Shown here: one piece after another, positions 48,514 to 58,766 of the stretch
How the letters are laid out: each line of letters starts with the position of its first letter
How positions within the stretch are numbered: position 1 is the stretch's first letter
DNA from: Siccibacter colletis
GTDB taxonomy: Bacteria; Pseudomonadota; Gammaproteobacteria; Enterobacterales; Enterobacteriaceae
Direction of reading: 5' to 3'
Assembly: GCF_000696575.1 (NCBI RefSeq)
Contig: NZ_JMSQ01000006.1
Location: forward strand, 496,001 to 560,000
DNA: 64,000 bases
Translations under genes and position numbers: made by a program
Notes under the pieces: generated by a model
Database searches by the model: none
Told to the model about the DNA's origin: nothing
The model's input: the letters and a program-made list of their open reading frames with translations, nothing else

Positions 48514-49884
48514 TCACACCGTCGGGAAGATGCGCTCCAGCGACTGCACGGAGTCTTCCCACCCTGAGCGTTCAAAAATGCCCTGCTGTAAAAAGCCTTC
48601 CAGTTCCGGCCACAGCGTGATGGCGCGGTCGAGCAGCGGGTCGCTGCCTTTGGCGTAAGCGCCGACGCTGACCAGGTCGCGGTTGCGCTGGAAACTGGAG
48701 AGCAGCTGTTTAAACGTGCGTACCCGCGCGTAATGCGGTTCGCTGATGATGGCGGTCATTACGCGGCTGATAGAGGCTTCAATATCGATAGCCGGGTAGT
48801 GGCCGGCTTCCGCCAGACGGCGCGAAAGCACCACGTGACCATCGAGGATGGCGCGCGCCGAGTCGGCGATCGGGTCCTGCTGGTCATCGCCTTCGGTCAG
48901 TACCGTATAAAACGCGGTAATCGACCCGCCGCCGTGAATGCCGTTCCCGGCACGTTCCACCAGCGCCGGCAGCTTGGCAAATACCGAAGGCGGATAGCCT
49001 TTGGTGGCCGGCGGCTCGCCGATAGCCAGCGCAATCTCACGCTGCGCCATCGCGTAGCGGGTGAGGGAGTCCATGATCAGCAGCACGTGCTGACCGCGGT
49101 CGCGGAAATCTTCGGCGATGCGGGTGGCGTAAGCAGCACCCTGCATACGCAGCAGCGGCGAGACGTCCGCCGGGGCGGCAATCACCACCGAACGCGCGCG
49201 GCCCTCGGCGCCGAGAATGTTTTCAATAAAATCTTTTACTTCGCGGCCACGCTCGCCGATAAGCCCGACCACAATCACGTCGGCTTTGGTGTAGCGCGCC
49301 ATCATGCCGAGCAGCACGGATTTCCCGACGCCGGAACCGGCGAACAGGCCCATACGCTGCCCGCGACCGACGGTCAGCAGGGCGTTAATCGGACGTACGC
49401 CGACATCCAGCACGTCGGTGATTTCGGTACGTTGCAGCGGGTTAAACGGGGCTGTGACCAGCGCGCCGGTCTCTTTGGTGTCAGGTGCCGGCAGGCCGTC
49501 GAGGGGTTTACCCGCCCCGTCCAGCACGCGGCCAAGCAGGGCAGGGCCGAGCGGCAGCTGTTTACCGCTCTGCATACCGTCGCCGTTACCGGTGCGGGCG
49601 TAGACGCGCGCGCCAGGCAGCACGCCTTCCACCTCTTCAAGCGGCATCAGAAACAGCTTGTGGCCGTTAAAACCGACCACTTCCGTTTCGACTTCTTTAA
49701 GCTGTTCCCCGTCCTGACGTTCGATGATGCAGGTGGCACCCAGCGGGAGCTGCAGACCGGTGGCTTCCAGCACCAGACCGGTAGCACGCGTCAGCCTGCC
49801 GTAGCGGCGCAGCGCCGGGAGCTGCGTCATGCGCGCTTCGAAATTATCAAGCGTGTTGAGCCAGCGGGTCAGACGTGCGGTCAT
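48514..49884 (-). CDS. fliI: flagellar export ATPase FliI
   Basis: 456 residues from the ATG at 49884, which overlaps the fliH TGA by one base. The open frame extends 10 codons upstream inside fliH. Walker A is [11 protein letters not shown] near residue 180; [10 protein letters not shown] and [17 protein letters not shown] (Walker B) follow. It hydrolyses ATP to feed substrates to the export gate. Confidence 0.96.
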   Translation of the reverse strand: MTARLTRWLNTLDNFEARMTQLPALRRYGRLTRATGLVLEATGLQLPLGATCIIERQDGEQLKEVETEVVGFNGHKLFLMPLEEVEGVLPGARVYARTGNGDGMQSGKQLPLGPALLGRVLDGAGKPLDGLPAPDTKETGALVTAPFNPLQRTEITDVLDVGVRPINALLTVGRGQRMGLFAGSGVGKSVLLGMMARYTKADVIVVGLIGERGREVKDFIENILGAEGRARSVVIAAPADVSPLLRMQGAAYATRIAEDFRDRGQHVLLIMDSLTRYAMAQREIALAIGEPPATKGYPPSVFAKLPALVERAGNGIHGGGSITAFYTVLTEGDDQQDPIADSARAILDGHVVLSRRLAEAGHYPAIDIEASISRVMTAIISEPHYARVRTFKQLLSSFQRNRDLVSVGAYAKGSDPLLDRAITLWPELEGFLQQGIFERSGWEDSVQSLERIFPTV

Positions 49885-50576
49885 CACACCACTCCTGGTG
49901 CGGCGAGGCGGCACAGTTCCTGCCAGCGCGTCGCCACGCTGGCATCAAGATCGCCTTCGTCAGCCGAGACTTTGCAGCCACCCTGGTGCAGGGTCGGGTC
50001 GCCGCGCAGCCGCCAGCCGTGCAGGCTGAGGGTCGCGCCGAGCATCTCTTCCACGCGCTGCAGGTCGTCCGGATGGACGCGCAGAATAGGTTTGCCGCTG
50101 AACAGCGGTTCCTGCTGCAATAGCAGCTGGATCTGCTTAATCAGCGCATTGTTATCGACGCTTGGGGTATGGCCAATCACCTGACGCGCGGCTTCCAGCG
50201 CCATCTGCATCAGGCGTGAGGCGATAACGCTGTCCAGTGCATCCAGGGTGTACTGGAATTCGCTCACCAGCTGCTGCATGCGGGCATGAACCGGCGCCTG
50301 CTGCTGGCGCGCCTCGTTCAGACCCTGCTCCAGCCCCTGGGCAAAACCCTCTTTACGTCCCTGTTCCACACCCTGTACGCGGCCATCTTCATGCCCGGCG
50401 GCAAAACCCTGTTCGCGGGCCTGGGCCTGCATCAGGGCCAGAGTCTGCTGCAGGTCCGGCTCCGGGATCTCGCCGTCATCCAGACCGCTGACTTCCACCG
50501 GCTCCGGCAGTTCAAAGCTCTGCGCAGGGGAGAGGTCTTCCGGTGACCACGGCTGCCACGGCAGTTGATTAGACAT
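49884..50576 (-). CDS. fliH: flagellar export ATPase regulator FliH
   Basis: 230 residues from the ATG at 50576 ([15 protein letters not shown]). The glycine-repeat region ([22 protein letters not shown]), which forms a GxxxG-type helix, is seen at about residues 65-95. The C-terminal domain binds FliI. It overlaps the end of fliG by eight bases. Confidence 0.95.
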   Translation of the reverse strand: MSNQLPWQPWSPEDLSPAQSFELPEPVEVSGLDDGEIPEPDLQQTLALMQAQAREQGFAAGHEDGRVQGVEQGRKEGFAQGLEQGLNEARQQQAPVHARMQQLVSEFQYTLDALDSVIASRLMQMALEAARQVIGHTPSVDNNALIKQIQLLLQQEPLFSGKPILRVHPDDLQRVEEMLGATLSLHGWRLRGDPTLHQGGCKVSADEGDLDASVATRWQELCRLAAPGVV

Positions 50577-51573
50577 AGGTATCCTCGCCGCTGCCAATCA
50601 CCATCTCGCCGGTCTCCGCCAGACGGCGGACGATGAGCAGGATAGCTTTCTGTTCGTTTTCCACCTGAGACAGACGCACCGGGCCACGGTTGGCAAGGTC
50701 GTCGCGCAGGATGTCTGCTGCACGCTGGGACATGTTGCGCAGGAACTTCTCGCGCAGCGGGGCTTCGGCACCTTTCAGCGCCACCAGCAGCGATTCGGAC
50801 TCCACTTCCTGGAGCAGGCGCTGGATGCTGCGGTCGTCCACTTCCACGAGGTTTTCGAACAGGAACATCTCGTCGATGATTTTCTGCGCCAGCTCGCCGT
50901 CGAACTCGCGAACCGCGGTGATAACCGCTTCTTCCTGCTGGGTCTTCATCAGGTTGATGATTTCCGCTGCGGTTCTCACGCCGCCCATTTTGCTGCGCTT
51001 GAGGTTCTGGCCGTCGAGCAGGTTGTTGAGCACTTCGGTCAGCTCCGCCAGGGCGGCTGGCTGCACGCCGCCGAAGGTGGCGATACGCAGCATCACGTCG
51101 TTACGCAGACGCTCGTCGAACAGCGCCAGGATATCGGCAGCCTGGCCACGCTTGAGGTGAACCAGGATGGTAGCGATGATCTGCGGGTGTTCGTCGCGAA
51201 TAAGGTCGGCGGCGCTCTGCGGCTCCATGAAGTTGAGCGTCTCCATGCCGGTCGTCGTCTCTTTCGATTCGAGGATGTCTTCCAGCAGGCTGGAGGCGCG
51301 CTCTTCGCCCAGCGCCTTCACCAGCACCGAACGCAGGTAGTCGTTGGCGTTGATGCTCAGCGCCGCGAACTGCTCTGCTTCCTGCTCGAATTCAGCCAGC
51401 ACTTCGGTCAGCTGTTTGTTCGAGATCTGGCGCACGTTGGCCATCGCAGCACTCAGGTGCTGCACTTCGCGCGGGGCGAGGTGTTTGAACACCTCTGCCG
51501 CACGATCTTCACCGATGGTCATCAGCAGGATGGCGCTTTTATCGGTTCCTGTCAGGGGGCTGGTGCTACTCAT
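50569..51573 (-). CDS. fliG: flagellar motor switch protein FliG
   Basis: 334 residues. It has the N-terminal FliF-binding domain, the middle EHPQ motif ([14 protein letters not shown]) and the C-terminal torque domain with charged residues ([28 protein letters not shown]). Intact. Confidence 0.97.
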   Translation of the reverse strand: MSSTSPLTGTDKSAILLMTIGEDRAAEVFKHLAPREVQHLSAAMANVRQISNKQLTEVLAEFEQEAEQFAALSINANDYLRSVLVKALGEERASSLLEDILESKETTTGMETLNFMEPQSAADLIRDEHPQIIATILVHLKRGQAADILALFDERLRNDVMLRIATFGGVQPAALAELTEVLNNLLDGQNLKRSKMGGVRTAAEIINLMKTQQEEAVITAVREFDGELAQKIIDEMFLFENLVEVDDRSIQRLLQEVESESLLVALKGAEAPLREKFLRNMSQRAADILRDDLANRGPVRLSQVENEQKAILLIVRRLAETGEMVIGSGEDTYV

Positions 51574-53267
51574 AGTTCGTTACTCATCCACTGGCGGATG
51601 ACCAGCGCTACCACGCGCGGGTCGTTATCAGACATGTCACGAATACGTTGACTCATCACTTCGGCGCTCAGGCGCTGGTTGGTGCGGCGCTGCTGGGTCT
51701 GCTCGTCTTTGCTGAGGCTGACTTCGACGGACTCGGCCATCTCTTTACGCTCGCGCTCCGCTTCCACTGCCATGCGTGCGGCTTCTTCGCGACGCTGGAT
51801 CATTGGACGGATACCTTTACGCCACAGCAGCCATGCCACCAGCAGGACAATCAGCCAGCGACCCGCAGAGAGCATCTGGTCGATGAAGGACTGCTGCTGC
51901 CAGAACGGCAGTTCGCCACCGGTCTCATCCGTTGCGGTGAACGGTGAGTTGACCACGTTCAGGGTATCGCCGCGCTTCTCGGTGAAGCCCATCGCTTCGC
52001 GGGTCAGATCTTCAATCTGTTTGATCTGTTCTGCGGTCAGCGGCAGCGGTTTGCCATCTTCCAGCGCACGGTAGTTCACCACCACGGCGACAGAAAGACG
52101 CTGAATGTCGCCTACGTTCTGTTTGGTGTGGCGAATGGTGCGGTCCAGCTCGTAGTTGGTGGTTGAGTCGTTAGACGAGTTACGCGGTGCAGAGGTATTC
52201 GCCGTGGTGGTCTGCTGACCATTCTGGTTGTTCTGACCATTCTGCCCGTTCTGGTTATTCTGATTCGCCGCCGGGGCATCAATCGGTGCGTTGTTTGCCG
52301 GTGCCGGCTGGTTAGACAGCGCGCCCGGAACGCCACCCGGATACGGACCGCCAACCTGCTCGCTGGTGTTCAGCTGACGGGAGCGAATGGCTGCCTGAGA
52401 CGGATCGCCGTTTGGACGATACTGCTCTTCGGTCTGCTCTTTGGTGGCGAAGTCAATCTGCGCGGTGACCTGGGCGTGGACGTTACCGTTCCCAACAATC
52501 GGGCCGAGGATCGATTCGATACGACGCTGGATGCGGCCTTCGACGTCGCTGGCGTACTTCAGCTGGGCGTCGTTCAGGTCGCGACCGTTGGTTTCAGATT
52601 TGGTCAGCAGGTGACCGCCCTGATCCACCAGGGTTACGTTGCCCGGCGGCAGGCCGGCGACGGCGCTGGATACCATGTGCACCACGGCGCTGATCTGGCC
52701 TTCATCCAGCGCGCGGCCGGGTTCCAGATTCAGGGTGACCGAGGCGGACGGTGATTTCTGCTCGCGCACGAACAGCGACGGTTTCGGCATGGCAAGGTGC
52801 ACGCGGGCGCTCTTCACCGGACCGAGAGTCTCGATAGTGCGGGCCAGCTCACCTTCCAGCGCGCGCTGGTAGTTCACCTGCTCACTGAACTGGCTGATGC
52901 CGAACTTCTCCTGATCGAGCAGTTCAAAACCAACCGCGCCGCCTTTCGGCAATCCCTGACCGGCAAGGCGCAGACGCAGCTCATGCACTTTATCGGCAGG
53001 CACCATAATGGCGCTGCCGTTATCAGAGAAGCGGTAGGGGATGTTCATCTGCGTCAGTTGGGTGACGATGGCCCCGCCATCCTGATCCGTCAGGTTGCTA
53101 TAGAGGGTGCGATAGTCTGGGGTTTTGGCCCATAAAACCAGCGCGATAACAATCGCGACGGCAGCAGCTGCGGCCACCATTAACGGGATTTTAGGGTTAG
53201 CGCGTAAGCGGTTCAGCCACTCGACAGGTTTGTTTTGTGAGGGTTGAGCTGTAGCTGCGGCGTTCAT
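51570..53267 (-). CDS. fliF: flagellar MS-ring protein FliF
   Basis: 565 residues with membrane helices near 28-47 and 455-475 and two ring-building motifs between them. The C-terminus contains the FliG-binding tail (RQWMSNEL at the very end). The periplasmic loop carries an Asn/Gln/Gly-rich low-complexity stretch encoded by five tandem 9-base units at 52222-52266. First gene of the fliFGHIJK operon, divergent from fliE. Confidence 0.97.
   Translation of the reverse strand: MNAAATAQPSQNKPVEWLNRLRANPKIPLMVAAAAAVAIVIALVLWAKTPDYRTLYSNLTDQDGGAIVTQLTQMNIPYRFSDNGSAIMVPADKVHELRLRLAGQGLPKGGAVGFELLDQEKFGISQFSEQVNYQRALEGELARTIETLGPVKSARVHLAMPKPSLFVREQKSPSASVTLNLEPGRALDEGQISAVVHMVSSAVAGLPPGNVTLVDQGGHLLTKSETNGRDLNDAQLKYASDVEGRIQRRIESILGPIVGNGNVHAQVTAQIDFATKEQTEEQYRPNGDPSQAAIRSRQLNTSEQVGGPYPGGVPGALSNQPAPANNAPIDAPAANQNNQNGQNGQNNQNGQQTTTANTSAPRNSSNDSTTNYELDRTIRHTKQNVGDIQRLSVAVVVNYRALEDGKPLPLTAEQIKQIEDLTREAMGFTEKRGDTLNVVNSPFTATDETGGELPFWQQQSFIDQMLSAGRWLIVLLVAWLLWRKGIRPMIQRREEAARMAVEAERERKEMAESVEVSLSKDEQTQQRRTNQRLSAEVMSQRIRDMSDNDPRVVALVIRQWMSNEL
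52222..52266 (-). repeat. five tandem 9-bp units inside fliF
   Basis: On the plus strand each unit starts TTCTG followed by four variable bases. On the coding strand they give the N/Q/G-rich loop. In-frame unit changes would only lengthen or shorten the periplasmic loop. Confidence 0.75.
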
Positions 53268-53403
53268 TGCTTACCTCGCGGCTCTGCGTTAACTGAATGT
53301 TTCGTGTAATGAAGCAAGACGGACTCCCGGGTCGGCAAACACGACAAAAGTTCCATAATGATGGCTGTGCCATTATTTGATGATTCCGGATTTTCTATGG
53401 CTC

Positions 53404-53430
53404 AAATAGCTCGATTTTTTGCGGCTATTT
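53404..53430. promoter_or_regulatory. FlhD4C2 box between fliF and fliE
   Basis: AAATAGCT-N11-GGCTATTT closely matches the core FlhDC consensus AAATARCG-N10-12-CGYTATTT. It has an upstream ATGGCTC that fits the outer half-site. It sits between the divergent fliE and fliF genes, where class II promoters are expected. Confidence 0.75.
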
Positions 53431-53495
53431 AACGCCTTTATCTCATTGACAAGCTGGTATTCTCATCCCGGTAAAAAAATATCCAGGGGATTACC

Positions 53496-53807
53496 ATGGC
53501 AATACAGGGTATTGAAGGCGTTCTTCAGCAGCTGCAGGCCACCGCAGGCGTAGCGCGCAACCAGGCCGTAGAAGCACAGCCGGCGGTGAGCTTTGCCGGT
53601 GAGTTACAGGCCGCGCTGGGCCGTATCAGCGAGGCGTCCACCACGGCGCGTACTCAGGCGGAGAATTTCGCGATGGGTAAACCGGGGGTAGCGCTGAATG
53701 ATGTGATGGTCGATCTGCAAAAATCATCCGTCTCTCTGCAGATGGGTATTCAGGTGCGCAATAAACTGATCACTGCGTACCAGGACATCATGAGCATGCA
53801 GGTGTAG
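53496..53807 (+). CDS. fliE: flagellar hook-basal body protein FliE
   Basis: 103 residues linking the MS ring to the rod. [17 protein letters not shown] and the C-terminal [27 protein letters not shown] are diagnostic. CAGGGG precedes the ATG. Single-gene operon divergent from fliF. Confidence 0.97.
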   Translation: MAIQGIEGVLQQLQATAGVARNQAVEAQPAVSFAGELQAALGRISEASTTARTQAENFAMGKPGVALNDVMVDLQKSSVSLQMGIQVRNKLITAYQDIMSMQV

Positions 53808-53948
53808 TATCCGACGTTCTCACGTCCGTTTTTAGCACGGCGTGGGCAGCGGGCCGGTGCGGCAGAGCAGGGGGTGGTTCCATATGCTCGCCGCCGCGCA
53901 GGCTGGCAACCTGAGGCAGGCGATTGCTGCGCTCAGGGCCCACGGCGG

Positions 53949-54449
53949 TTAATCTTTGCGTTGTTCATCTCCGGTGCGGTTCAGCACCTTATTCATATTT
54001 ATTCCCGTCACGTTAAATCCGCAGGCGTCATAGACCCGTCTGGCCGCTGTATTGTGCGCCGCGACGCGCAACATCATCTGGGTATAGCCTTCGGCCGCCA
54101 GCTGCGTCTCCAGCTGATGCAGGGCCGCTTTGCCGAAACCCTGACCGCGGCAATGCGCAAACAAGAAGAAATCGCAGATGAAGACCGAACGCATGATCGG
54201 ATCGGGTTTGTACCACAGGTAGCCGATGGACTGGCTGCTCTCCCCATCCGCCGCAAGAATATGCACCAGTTGCTGGCCCGCCGTGCCGGGGCCATCCGGG
54301 AAACTCAGTTCGACGTCCCGGGCTGCCTGGCGCTGCGCCTCTCCGGGAGTGAGGCGGTAGTTTTCAACAATTTCCCGCGCATAGTCGGAGATAAAATAGT
54401 CCCGCCAGGCGGGGAAGTCCGCAGCGGTCAAGGGGCGAAAAGCGATCAT
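53949..54449 (-). CDS. GNAT-family N-acetyltransferase
   Basis: 166 residues with a GNAT fold. The acetyl-CoA motif A is FFLFAHCRGQGFGKAALHQLE (R/Q-x-x-G-x-G/A), followed by NTAARRVYDACGF, the typical C-terminal strand-helix. The substrate is unknown. In E. coli a GNAT gene (yedL) lies near fliE, but I cannot confirm orthology. A role in acetylating flagellar components is only a guess from position. Confidence 0.82.
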   Translation of the reverse strand: MIAFRPLTAADFPAWRDYFISDYAREIVENYRLTPGEAQRQAARDVELSFPDGPGTAGQQLVHILAADGESSQSIGYLWYKPDPIMRSVFICDFFLFAHCRGQGFGKAALHQLETQLAAEGYTQMMLRVAAHNTAARRVYDACGFNVTGINMNKVLNRTGDEQRKD

Positions 54450-54607
54450 AGAGGCGTCCTGATAAAAGCGTGCGTAGCGGATGACGATAGCAGGGCTTGC
54501 GCAGCGGGTACAGTCGCTAAGTGGTTCAACAACCAGCGCTTATCACGGCTGGCACCCGTGCGGCTTTGATGCCAGAATAGGTTTTTTCGCCCCTGACAGG
54601 ATTGATG

Positions 54608-55021
54608 ATGAAAAACGTTGCACTCGTAGCGGCACTGCTGGCCCTGAGCGGCTGTGTGCAGGTCGATGATTACACTGCCGTGGTAAAAACCCCGGCACCG
54701 GCGGATCTGGTGGGCAACTGGCAGTCGAAAGGGCCACAAAGCTCGCTGGTCAGCCCGGAAGCGATCGGTTCGCTTATCATTACCGCTGAAGGCGATACCC
54801 TTGACTGTCGCCAGTGGCAGCGGGTGATTGCCCTACCGGGCAAGCTGACGCTGCGTTCCGGAACGCTGTATAACGTCACGGCTAAACGTGAGATCTATGA
54901 CATCGAACGCGAAGGCAGCACGCTTGAGTATGACGGTATGACGCTTGAGAAAGTGGATCGACCGACCCAGGAGTGTGCGGATTATCTGGCGAAGAACCCG
55001 CTCAACGGCGTGACGCCGTAA
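54608..55021 (+). CDS. yedD: lipoprotein YedD
   Basis: 137 residues from the ATG at 54608 (AGGA six bases upstream; an ATG three bases earlier is possible). The signal peptide ends in LSGC. The core PAPADLVGNWQSKGPQSSLV, then PEAIGSLI and DTLDCRQWQRVIALPGKLTL match E. coli YedD. Function unknown. Confidence 0.93.
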   Translation: MKNVALVAALLALSGCVQVDDYTAVVKTPAPADLVGNWQSKGPQSSLVSPEAIGSLIITAEGDTLDCRQWQRVIALPGKLTLRSGTLYNVTAKREIYDIEREGSTLEYDGMTLEKVDRPTQECADYLAKNPLNGVTP

Positions 55022-55084
55022 TCCCGCTCCAGAAGTCAGTCAGTGTGACTTCTGGAGTATGACGAAAACATGATAAGCGGGCGT

Positions 55085-55447
55085 TTATTGATTAAAATCG
55101 TGCGGGAAAAGGATATTGCCCGACAGCTTGCCATAGGTGGTGGAGACGGACTTCTGCCGGCCGGTCTGATCGATAAGCTCACGTAGCTCATCCATACGCT
55201 GCTGCAGCAGGGTACGCAGTTCAGCTTCATTGCCCAGCACTTTCGTCAGCAGCTGGCGTGCCTGTTCCTGATGAACGATGTTGCCCGGCGAGACGGGGTT
55301 ACGCGCGATGGTTTCTACCAGGGTAACGTATTTGACTTCCTGTTCAATCAGCTCATCCCATTTCCCGGAGTGAGCCAGGTTGAGCATGGTATTGCTTAAT
55401 GCGTGTAGTGCGTGCCAGTTGTTGAGGGATGAGAGGAGGTCATTCAT
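55085..55447 (-). CDS. fliT: flagellar chaperone/regulator FliT
   Basis: 120 residues, helical. It is the export chaperone for FliD and also binds FlhDC to damp class II genes. The N-terminus LLSSLNNWHALHALSNTML matches. It overlaps fliS by one base and ends the fliDST operon. Confidence 0.95.
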   Translation of the reverse strand: MNDLLSSLNNWHALHALSNTMLNLAHSGKWDELIEQEVKYVTLVETIARNPVSPGNIVHQEQARQLLTKVLGNEAELRTLLQQRMDELRELIDQTGRQKSVSTTYGKLSGNILFPHDFNQ

Positions 55448-55857
55448 CAGATCGAATCCTGGAAAGTAGGTGAACCTGCGCCGATCTGTTTCCAGGCGTC
55501 AGCAATATTAGATAGCAGGGCTTCCACTTCGCTGATGGCATCAACGTCATTGCGCAAATTGGCCTGCAACAGTCGTCGCACCATGTATTCATAAAGTGAA
55601 GCAAGGTTCTGCGACAGCTCGCCACCGGCTTCCATATCGAGCCCGGCTTTTAACCCGTTATCAATAATGTTGATGGCTTTCGACAGGGCTTCGCCTTTCT
55701 CCGCCATCTGACCTGCTTCCAGGAACAGGCGTGCGCGAACAAGGGCACTGTGTGCCCCGTCGAACAACATTACGATCAACTGGTGTGGGCTCGCACTCAT
55801 TACCGCACTTTCCACTCCTACCTTCTGATAGGACTGAACACCAGAGTTGTTGTACAT
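55447..55857 (-). CDS. fliS: flagellin export chaperone FliS
   Basis: 136 residues, four-helix FliS fold, with the N-terminal signature YQKVGVESAVMSASPHQLIVMLFDGA. It binds the FliC C-terminus to prevent early polymerisation. Nine bases separate it from fliD. Confidence 0.97.
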   Translation of the reverse strand: MYNNSGVQSYQKVGVESAVMSASPHQLIVMLFDGAHSALVRARLFLEAGQMAEKGEALSKAINIIDNGLKAGLDMEAGGELSQNLASLYEYMVRRLLQANLRNDVDAISEVEALLSNIADAWKQIGAGSPTFQDSI

Positions 55858-55866
55858 ATCTAATCC

Positions 55867-57297
55867 TTAACTACTGCTTTTTGAGAACTGCTGCGTGAGA
55901 TAATTAGCGGTATTCGTCATCTTGGTCATCATCACGTCCAGGTTGGTGAACTGCGTTTTATAACGGGCCATGGTGGCATCAATTGAAACTTCCATCGCGT
56001 CGTAGCGTTCACCCAGGGTTTTCAACGTCTTGTTGATACCGTCTTTGGCTGTCTGAATCACACCGGTTTTGCCCGCGCTGGTGCTCAGCATATCGGTCAG
56101 GGTGTTGTTCATTTTGGTCGCCAGACCGGTGGTTTTACCGTCGCCGATAAAGTAGGCCTGCACCGCTGCCGGGTTTTCGGACAGCTGCTTGTTCAGCTTG
56201 TCAGAATCAATCTTCAGGGTGCCCATGGTGCCTTCACTGCCCTTGGCGGTATCCTGGGTGATGCCCAGCTGCGCCATGATCTGCACGGAACCCGCCTGAA
56301 TGTCGGTCAGCATGCCGCGCAGCTGCGACTGAATGCCGCGCACGTTGCCGTCGCCAACCAGCGCGCCGTTGCTGTTGGACTGCGCGTCGGTGCCTTTATC
56401 CACTGCCACGTATTTAGTCACAGAGCTGATGGTGGCCTGCAGTGAGTTATAGGCGCTGACCCAGTCGGTAATCGCTTTCTTGTTGGCGTCGGTGGCGCGG
56501 GTAACGTCCAGCGTCTCGTCGGCTTTGCTTTCCGCTTTCACGGTAAAGGTGACGCCCGGCAAGGCATCGGAAATGGTGTTGCTCTGACGTTCGATTTCCA
56601 CGTCGTTCACCACCACAATGGCGTTCTTCGCCGCGGTCTGCTGAGAGAGTGCGCCGGTGCCGGTCGCGGAGTCGTAACCAATGGCGCTCTGCAGCTTCGC
56701 ATCACCGGTGACGGTGACGGTCATGGCGCTTTCGGTGCCGGTGGTTTTTGAGGTCAGCATCAGACGGTAGTCGCCATCGTTTGCTTTAATGATGCTGGCG
56801 CTGACGTTGCCGTTCGCTTTGTTAATGGCGCTGGCGATCCCGGTCAGGGAGGTATCGGCGTCAGACAGCTGAACCTCCAGCGGCTTTTCAGTACCCGGCT
56901 GGCTGATGGTAATGGTGCGCGACGCCCCGGTGATGCCACCGAGCTTTTCGGTATTGCTGGCAATCGAACCGGTGGTCAGCACCTGGGCTTTTGCCACCTG
57001 GTTTACGTTGACGGTGAAGCTACCGACGGACGCATCGGACGTAGTCGTCGCGGTAAAAGCGGTGTTAGTGCTGCTGACGGAGGTGGAATTCCAGGTGGCC
57101 GCTTTACCCAGCGCCGCCGTGGCGGTCTGCAAGCTGGTCATCGCGCTCTGCAGTTTGCCGTAAGCGCTCAGCTGCGCATTATAGTTGGTCTGCTGAGTGG
57201 TAATGGTGGTCAGCTTGGTTCTTTCTGCGGTTTCTAACTGATCGTACAGATCCCCGAGTCCGGCAGAGCCTATCCCGAGATTACTGATAGTAGCCAT
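55867..57297 (-). CDS. fliD: flagellar cap protein FliD
   Basis: 476 residues with FliD N- and C-terminal coiled-coil domains (MATISNLGIGSAGLGDLYDQL; C-terminal YKTQFTNLDVMMTKMTNTANYLTQQF). The variable D2/D3 domains lie between. It is under a sigma-28 promoter of near-perfect form at 57337-57363. Confidence 0.96.
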   Translation of the reverse strand: MATISNLGIGSAGLGDLYDQLETAERTKLTTITTQQTNYNAQLSAYGKLQSAMTSLQTATAALGKAATWNSTSVSSTNTAFTATTTSDASVGSFTVNVNQVAKAQVLTTGSIASNTEKLGGITGASRTITISQPGTEKPLEVQLSDADTSLTGIASAINKANGNVSASIIKANDGDYRLMLTSKTTGTESAMTVTVTGDAKLQSAIGYDSATGTGALSQQTAAKNAIVVVNDVEIERQSNTISDALPGVTFTVKAESKADETLDVTRATDANKKAITDWVSAYNSLQATISSVTKYVAVDKGTDAQSNSNGALVGDGNVRGIQSQLRGMLTDIQAGSVQIMAQLGITQDTAKGSEGTMGTLKIDSDKLNKQLSENPAAVQAYFIGDGKTTGLATKMNNTLTDMLSTSAGKTGVIQTAKDGINKTLKTLGERYDAMEVSIDATMARYKTQFTNLDVMMTKMTNTANYLTQQFSKSSS

Positions 57298-57336
57298 GCA
57301 TGTTTTCCTTAAAATACGATAGTAGTTCAGGACTCT

Positions 57337-57363
57337 ATATCGGCGACCGATGACGAAAGTTTA
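57337..57363 (-). promoter_or_regulatory. sigma-28 promoter of fliD
   Basis: On the minus strand TAAACTTT-N11-GCCGATAT, one base from the -10 consensus GCCGATAA and close to the -35 consensus TAAAGTTT, with exact 11-base spacing. Confidence 0.9.
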
Positions 57364-57622
57364 CGGCCAGGCAAAAAAAATAATCCGTGGAATAGCCAGG
57401 CGCTTCGCGTGTATTTAGGTCGATTGGTCAAAAGCGGCAACGGAAATAACGGGAGGCAGAGCAGGGGAGGCGCAAACGCGATCTAATAATAAGGAAGAAA
57501 CCGGCGCTGATGAAAAATCTGACGTGGCCGCAAAGAGTTGAATTAAATAGCGAGTTAAAAAACAGCTTGGTAAATAAATGTTCTTTAAATACATAGCGTT
57601 ACGATTTTTTTAAAATTGATTC

Positions 57623-57649
57623 TAAAGTCTTTTTAAGGCCCGTCGATAA
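57623..57649 (+). promoter_or_regulatory. sigma-28 promoter of fliC
   Basis: TAAAGTCT-N11-GTCGATAA, one mismatch in each element to TAAAGTTT-N11-GCCGATAA. Confidence 0.9.
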
Positions 57650-57724
57650 CCTTGTTGACGGTGAGAGACGCCGTGAGTGTTAGGCACCGAATCTAAAAAC
57701 CCATTATTTGAAGGAAACAAAATC

Positions 57725-58612
57725 ATGGCAGTTATCAATACTAACCTGTTGTCCCTGACTACTCAGAACAACCTGAACAAATCTCAGTCTGCACTGGGTA
57801 CTGCAATCGAGCGTCTGTCCTCTGGTCTGCGTATCAACAGCGCGAAAGATGACGCTGCTGGCCAGGCAATTGCCAACCGTATGACTGCACAGGTTAAAGG
57901 CCTGACTCAGGCTGCACGTAACGCTAACGACGGTATCTCTGTTGCTCAGACTACTGAAGGCGCGCTGAACGAAATCAACACCAACTTACAGCGTATCCGT
58001 GAGCTGACCGTTCAGGCGAACAATAAAACTAACTCCGGTGACGACCTGGTTTCTATTAACAATGAAGTTGTTGATCGTCTGAAAGAAATCAACCGTATTT
58101 CTGAAGAAACCAGTTTTAACGGTGTGAAAGTTTTAGCTACCGATCAGGAACTGGCTATTCAAGTTGGTGCCAACGATGGAGAAACTATTAGCCTGTCTCT
58201 CAAGCAGATCGACTCCTCTAAGTTGTTTGAAGGTGTTACTGGTATGGAGACGATTGATGAAGCTGACACAGGTGCTAGCAAGATTGGTATCTTAGAAACA
58301 TACTCAACTACAGGTGGTGTTACCACTGCAACTGTTTCAGATGGCTTACTTAAGAGTATCGATACTGCTATTTCTAAAGTTGACTCCCTGCGTTCAAGCC
58401 TGGGTGCGAGCCAGAACCGCTTCGAATCTACTGTTAACAACCTGAACAGCACTGTTAACAACCTGACCGCTGCGAAAAGCCGTATCGAAGACGCCGACTA
58501 CGCTACCGAAGTTTCCAACATGAGCCGCGCGCAGATCCTGCAGCAGGCTGGTACTTCTGTACTGTCTCAGGCTAACCAGGTTCCGCAGACCGTACTGTCT
58601 CTGCTGCGTTAA
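57725..58612 (+). CDS. fliC: flagellin FliC (short form)
   Basis: 295 residues; the ATG at 57725 gives [16 protein letters not shown], the conserved processed-type start. The D0/D1 N-terminal (about 1-150) and C-terminal (about 210-295) halves are highly conserved. The central variable part is only about 60 residues and visibly more AT-rich (58150-58370), so outer domains D2/D3 are almost absent. The central part is rich in Ser/Thr, possible glycosylation sites for the transferase encoded next door (inference). Confidence 0.97.
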   Translation: MAVINTNLLSLTTQNNLNKSQSALGTAIERLSSGLRINSAKDDAAGQAIANRMTAQVKGLTQAARNANDGISVAQTTEGALNEINTNLQRIRELTVQANNKTNSGDDLVSINNEVVDRLKEINRISEETSFNGVKVLATDQELAIQVGANDGETISLSLKQIDSSKLFEGVTGMETIDEADTGASKIGILETYSTTGGVTTATVSDGLLKSIDTAISKVDSLRSSLGASQNRFESTVNNLNSTVNNLTAAKSRIEDADYATEVSNMSRAQILQQAGTSVLSQANQVPQTVLSLLR

Positions 58613-58646
58613 TATCGCATCAGCAATCACAGTAATTAGCATAAAA

Positions 58647-58678
58647 AATAGCGGGTATTATACCCGTTATTTTTTTTT
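58647..58678 (+). terminator. intrinsic terminator of fliC
   Basis: AATAGCGGGTAT pairs with ATACCCGTTATT (one G-U), followed by nine T. Strong terminator 35 bases after the fliC stop. Confidence 0.9.
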
Positions 58679-58766
58679 GCGTTTTTTATACTGGGCCTTA
58701 GTCTGACAGGGTTCCCGAGCGTGAAGACGCAGCGACCCGGTCGTTAACCTGGAATGAAGCGCGCAC

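Larger units (their letters stand above)
57298..57724. other. fliD-fliC divergent promoter region
   Basis: 427 bases with the two sigma-28 promoters listed separately and AT-rich stretches between them. No gene. The leader of fliC from the predicted start is about 65 bases. Confidence 0.8.

Noticed and set aside
48733..50184. 483-codon plus-strand frame through fliI/fliH
   Set aside because: Shadow frame; His/Gln/Arg-rich nonsense.
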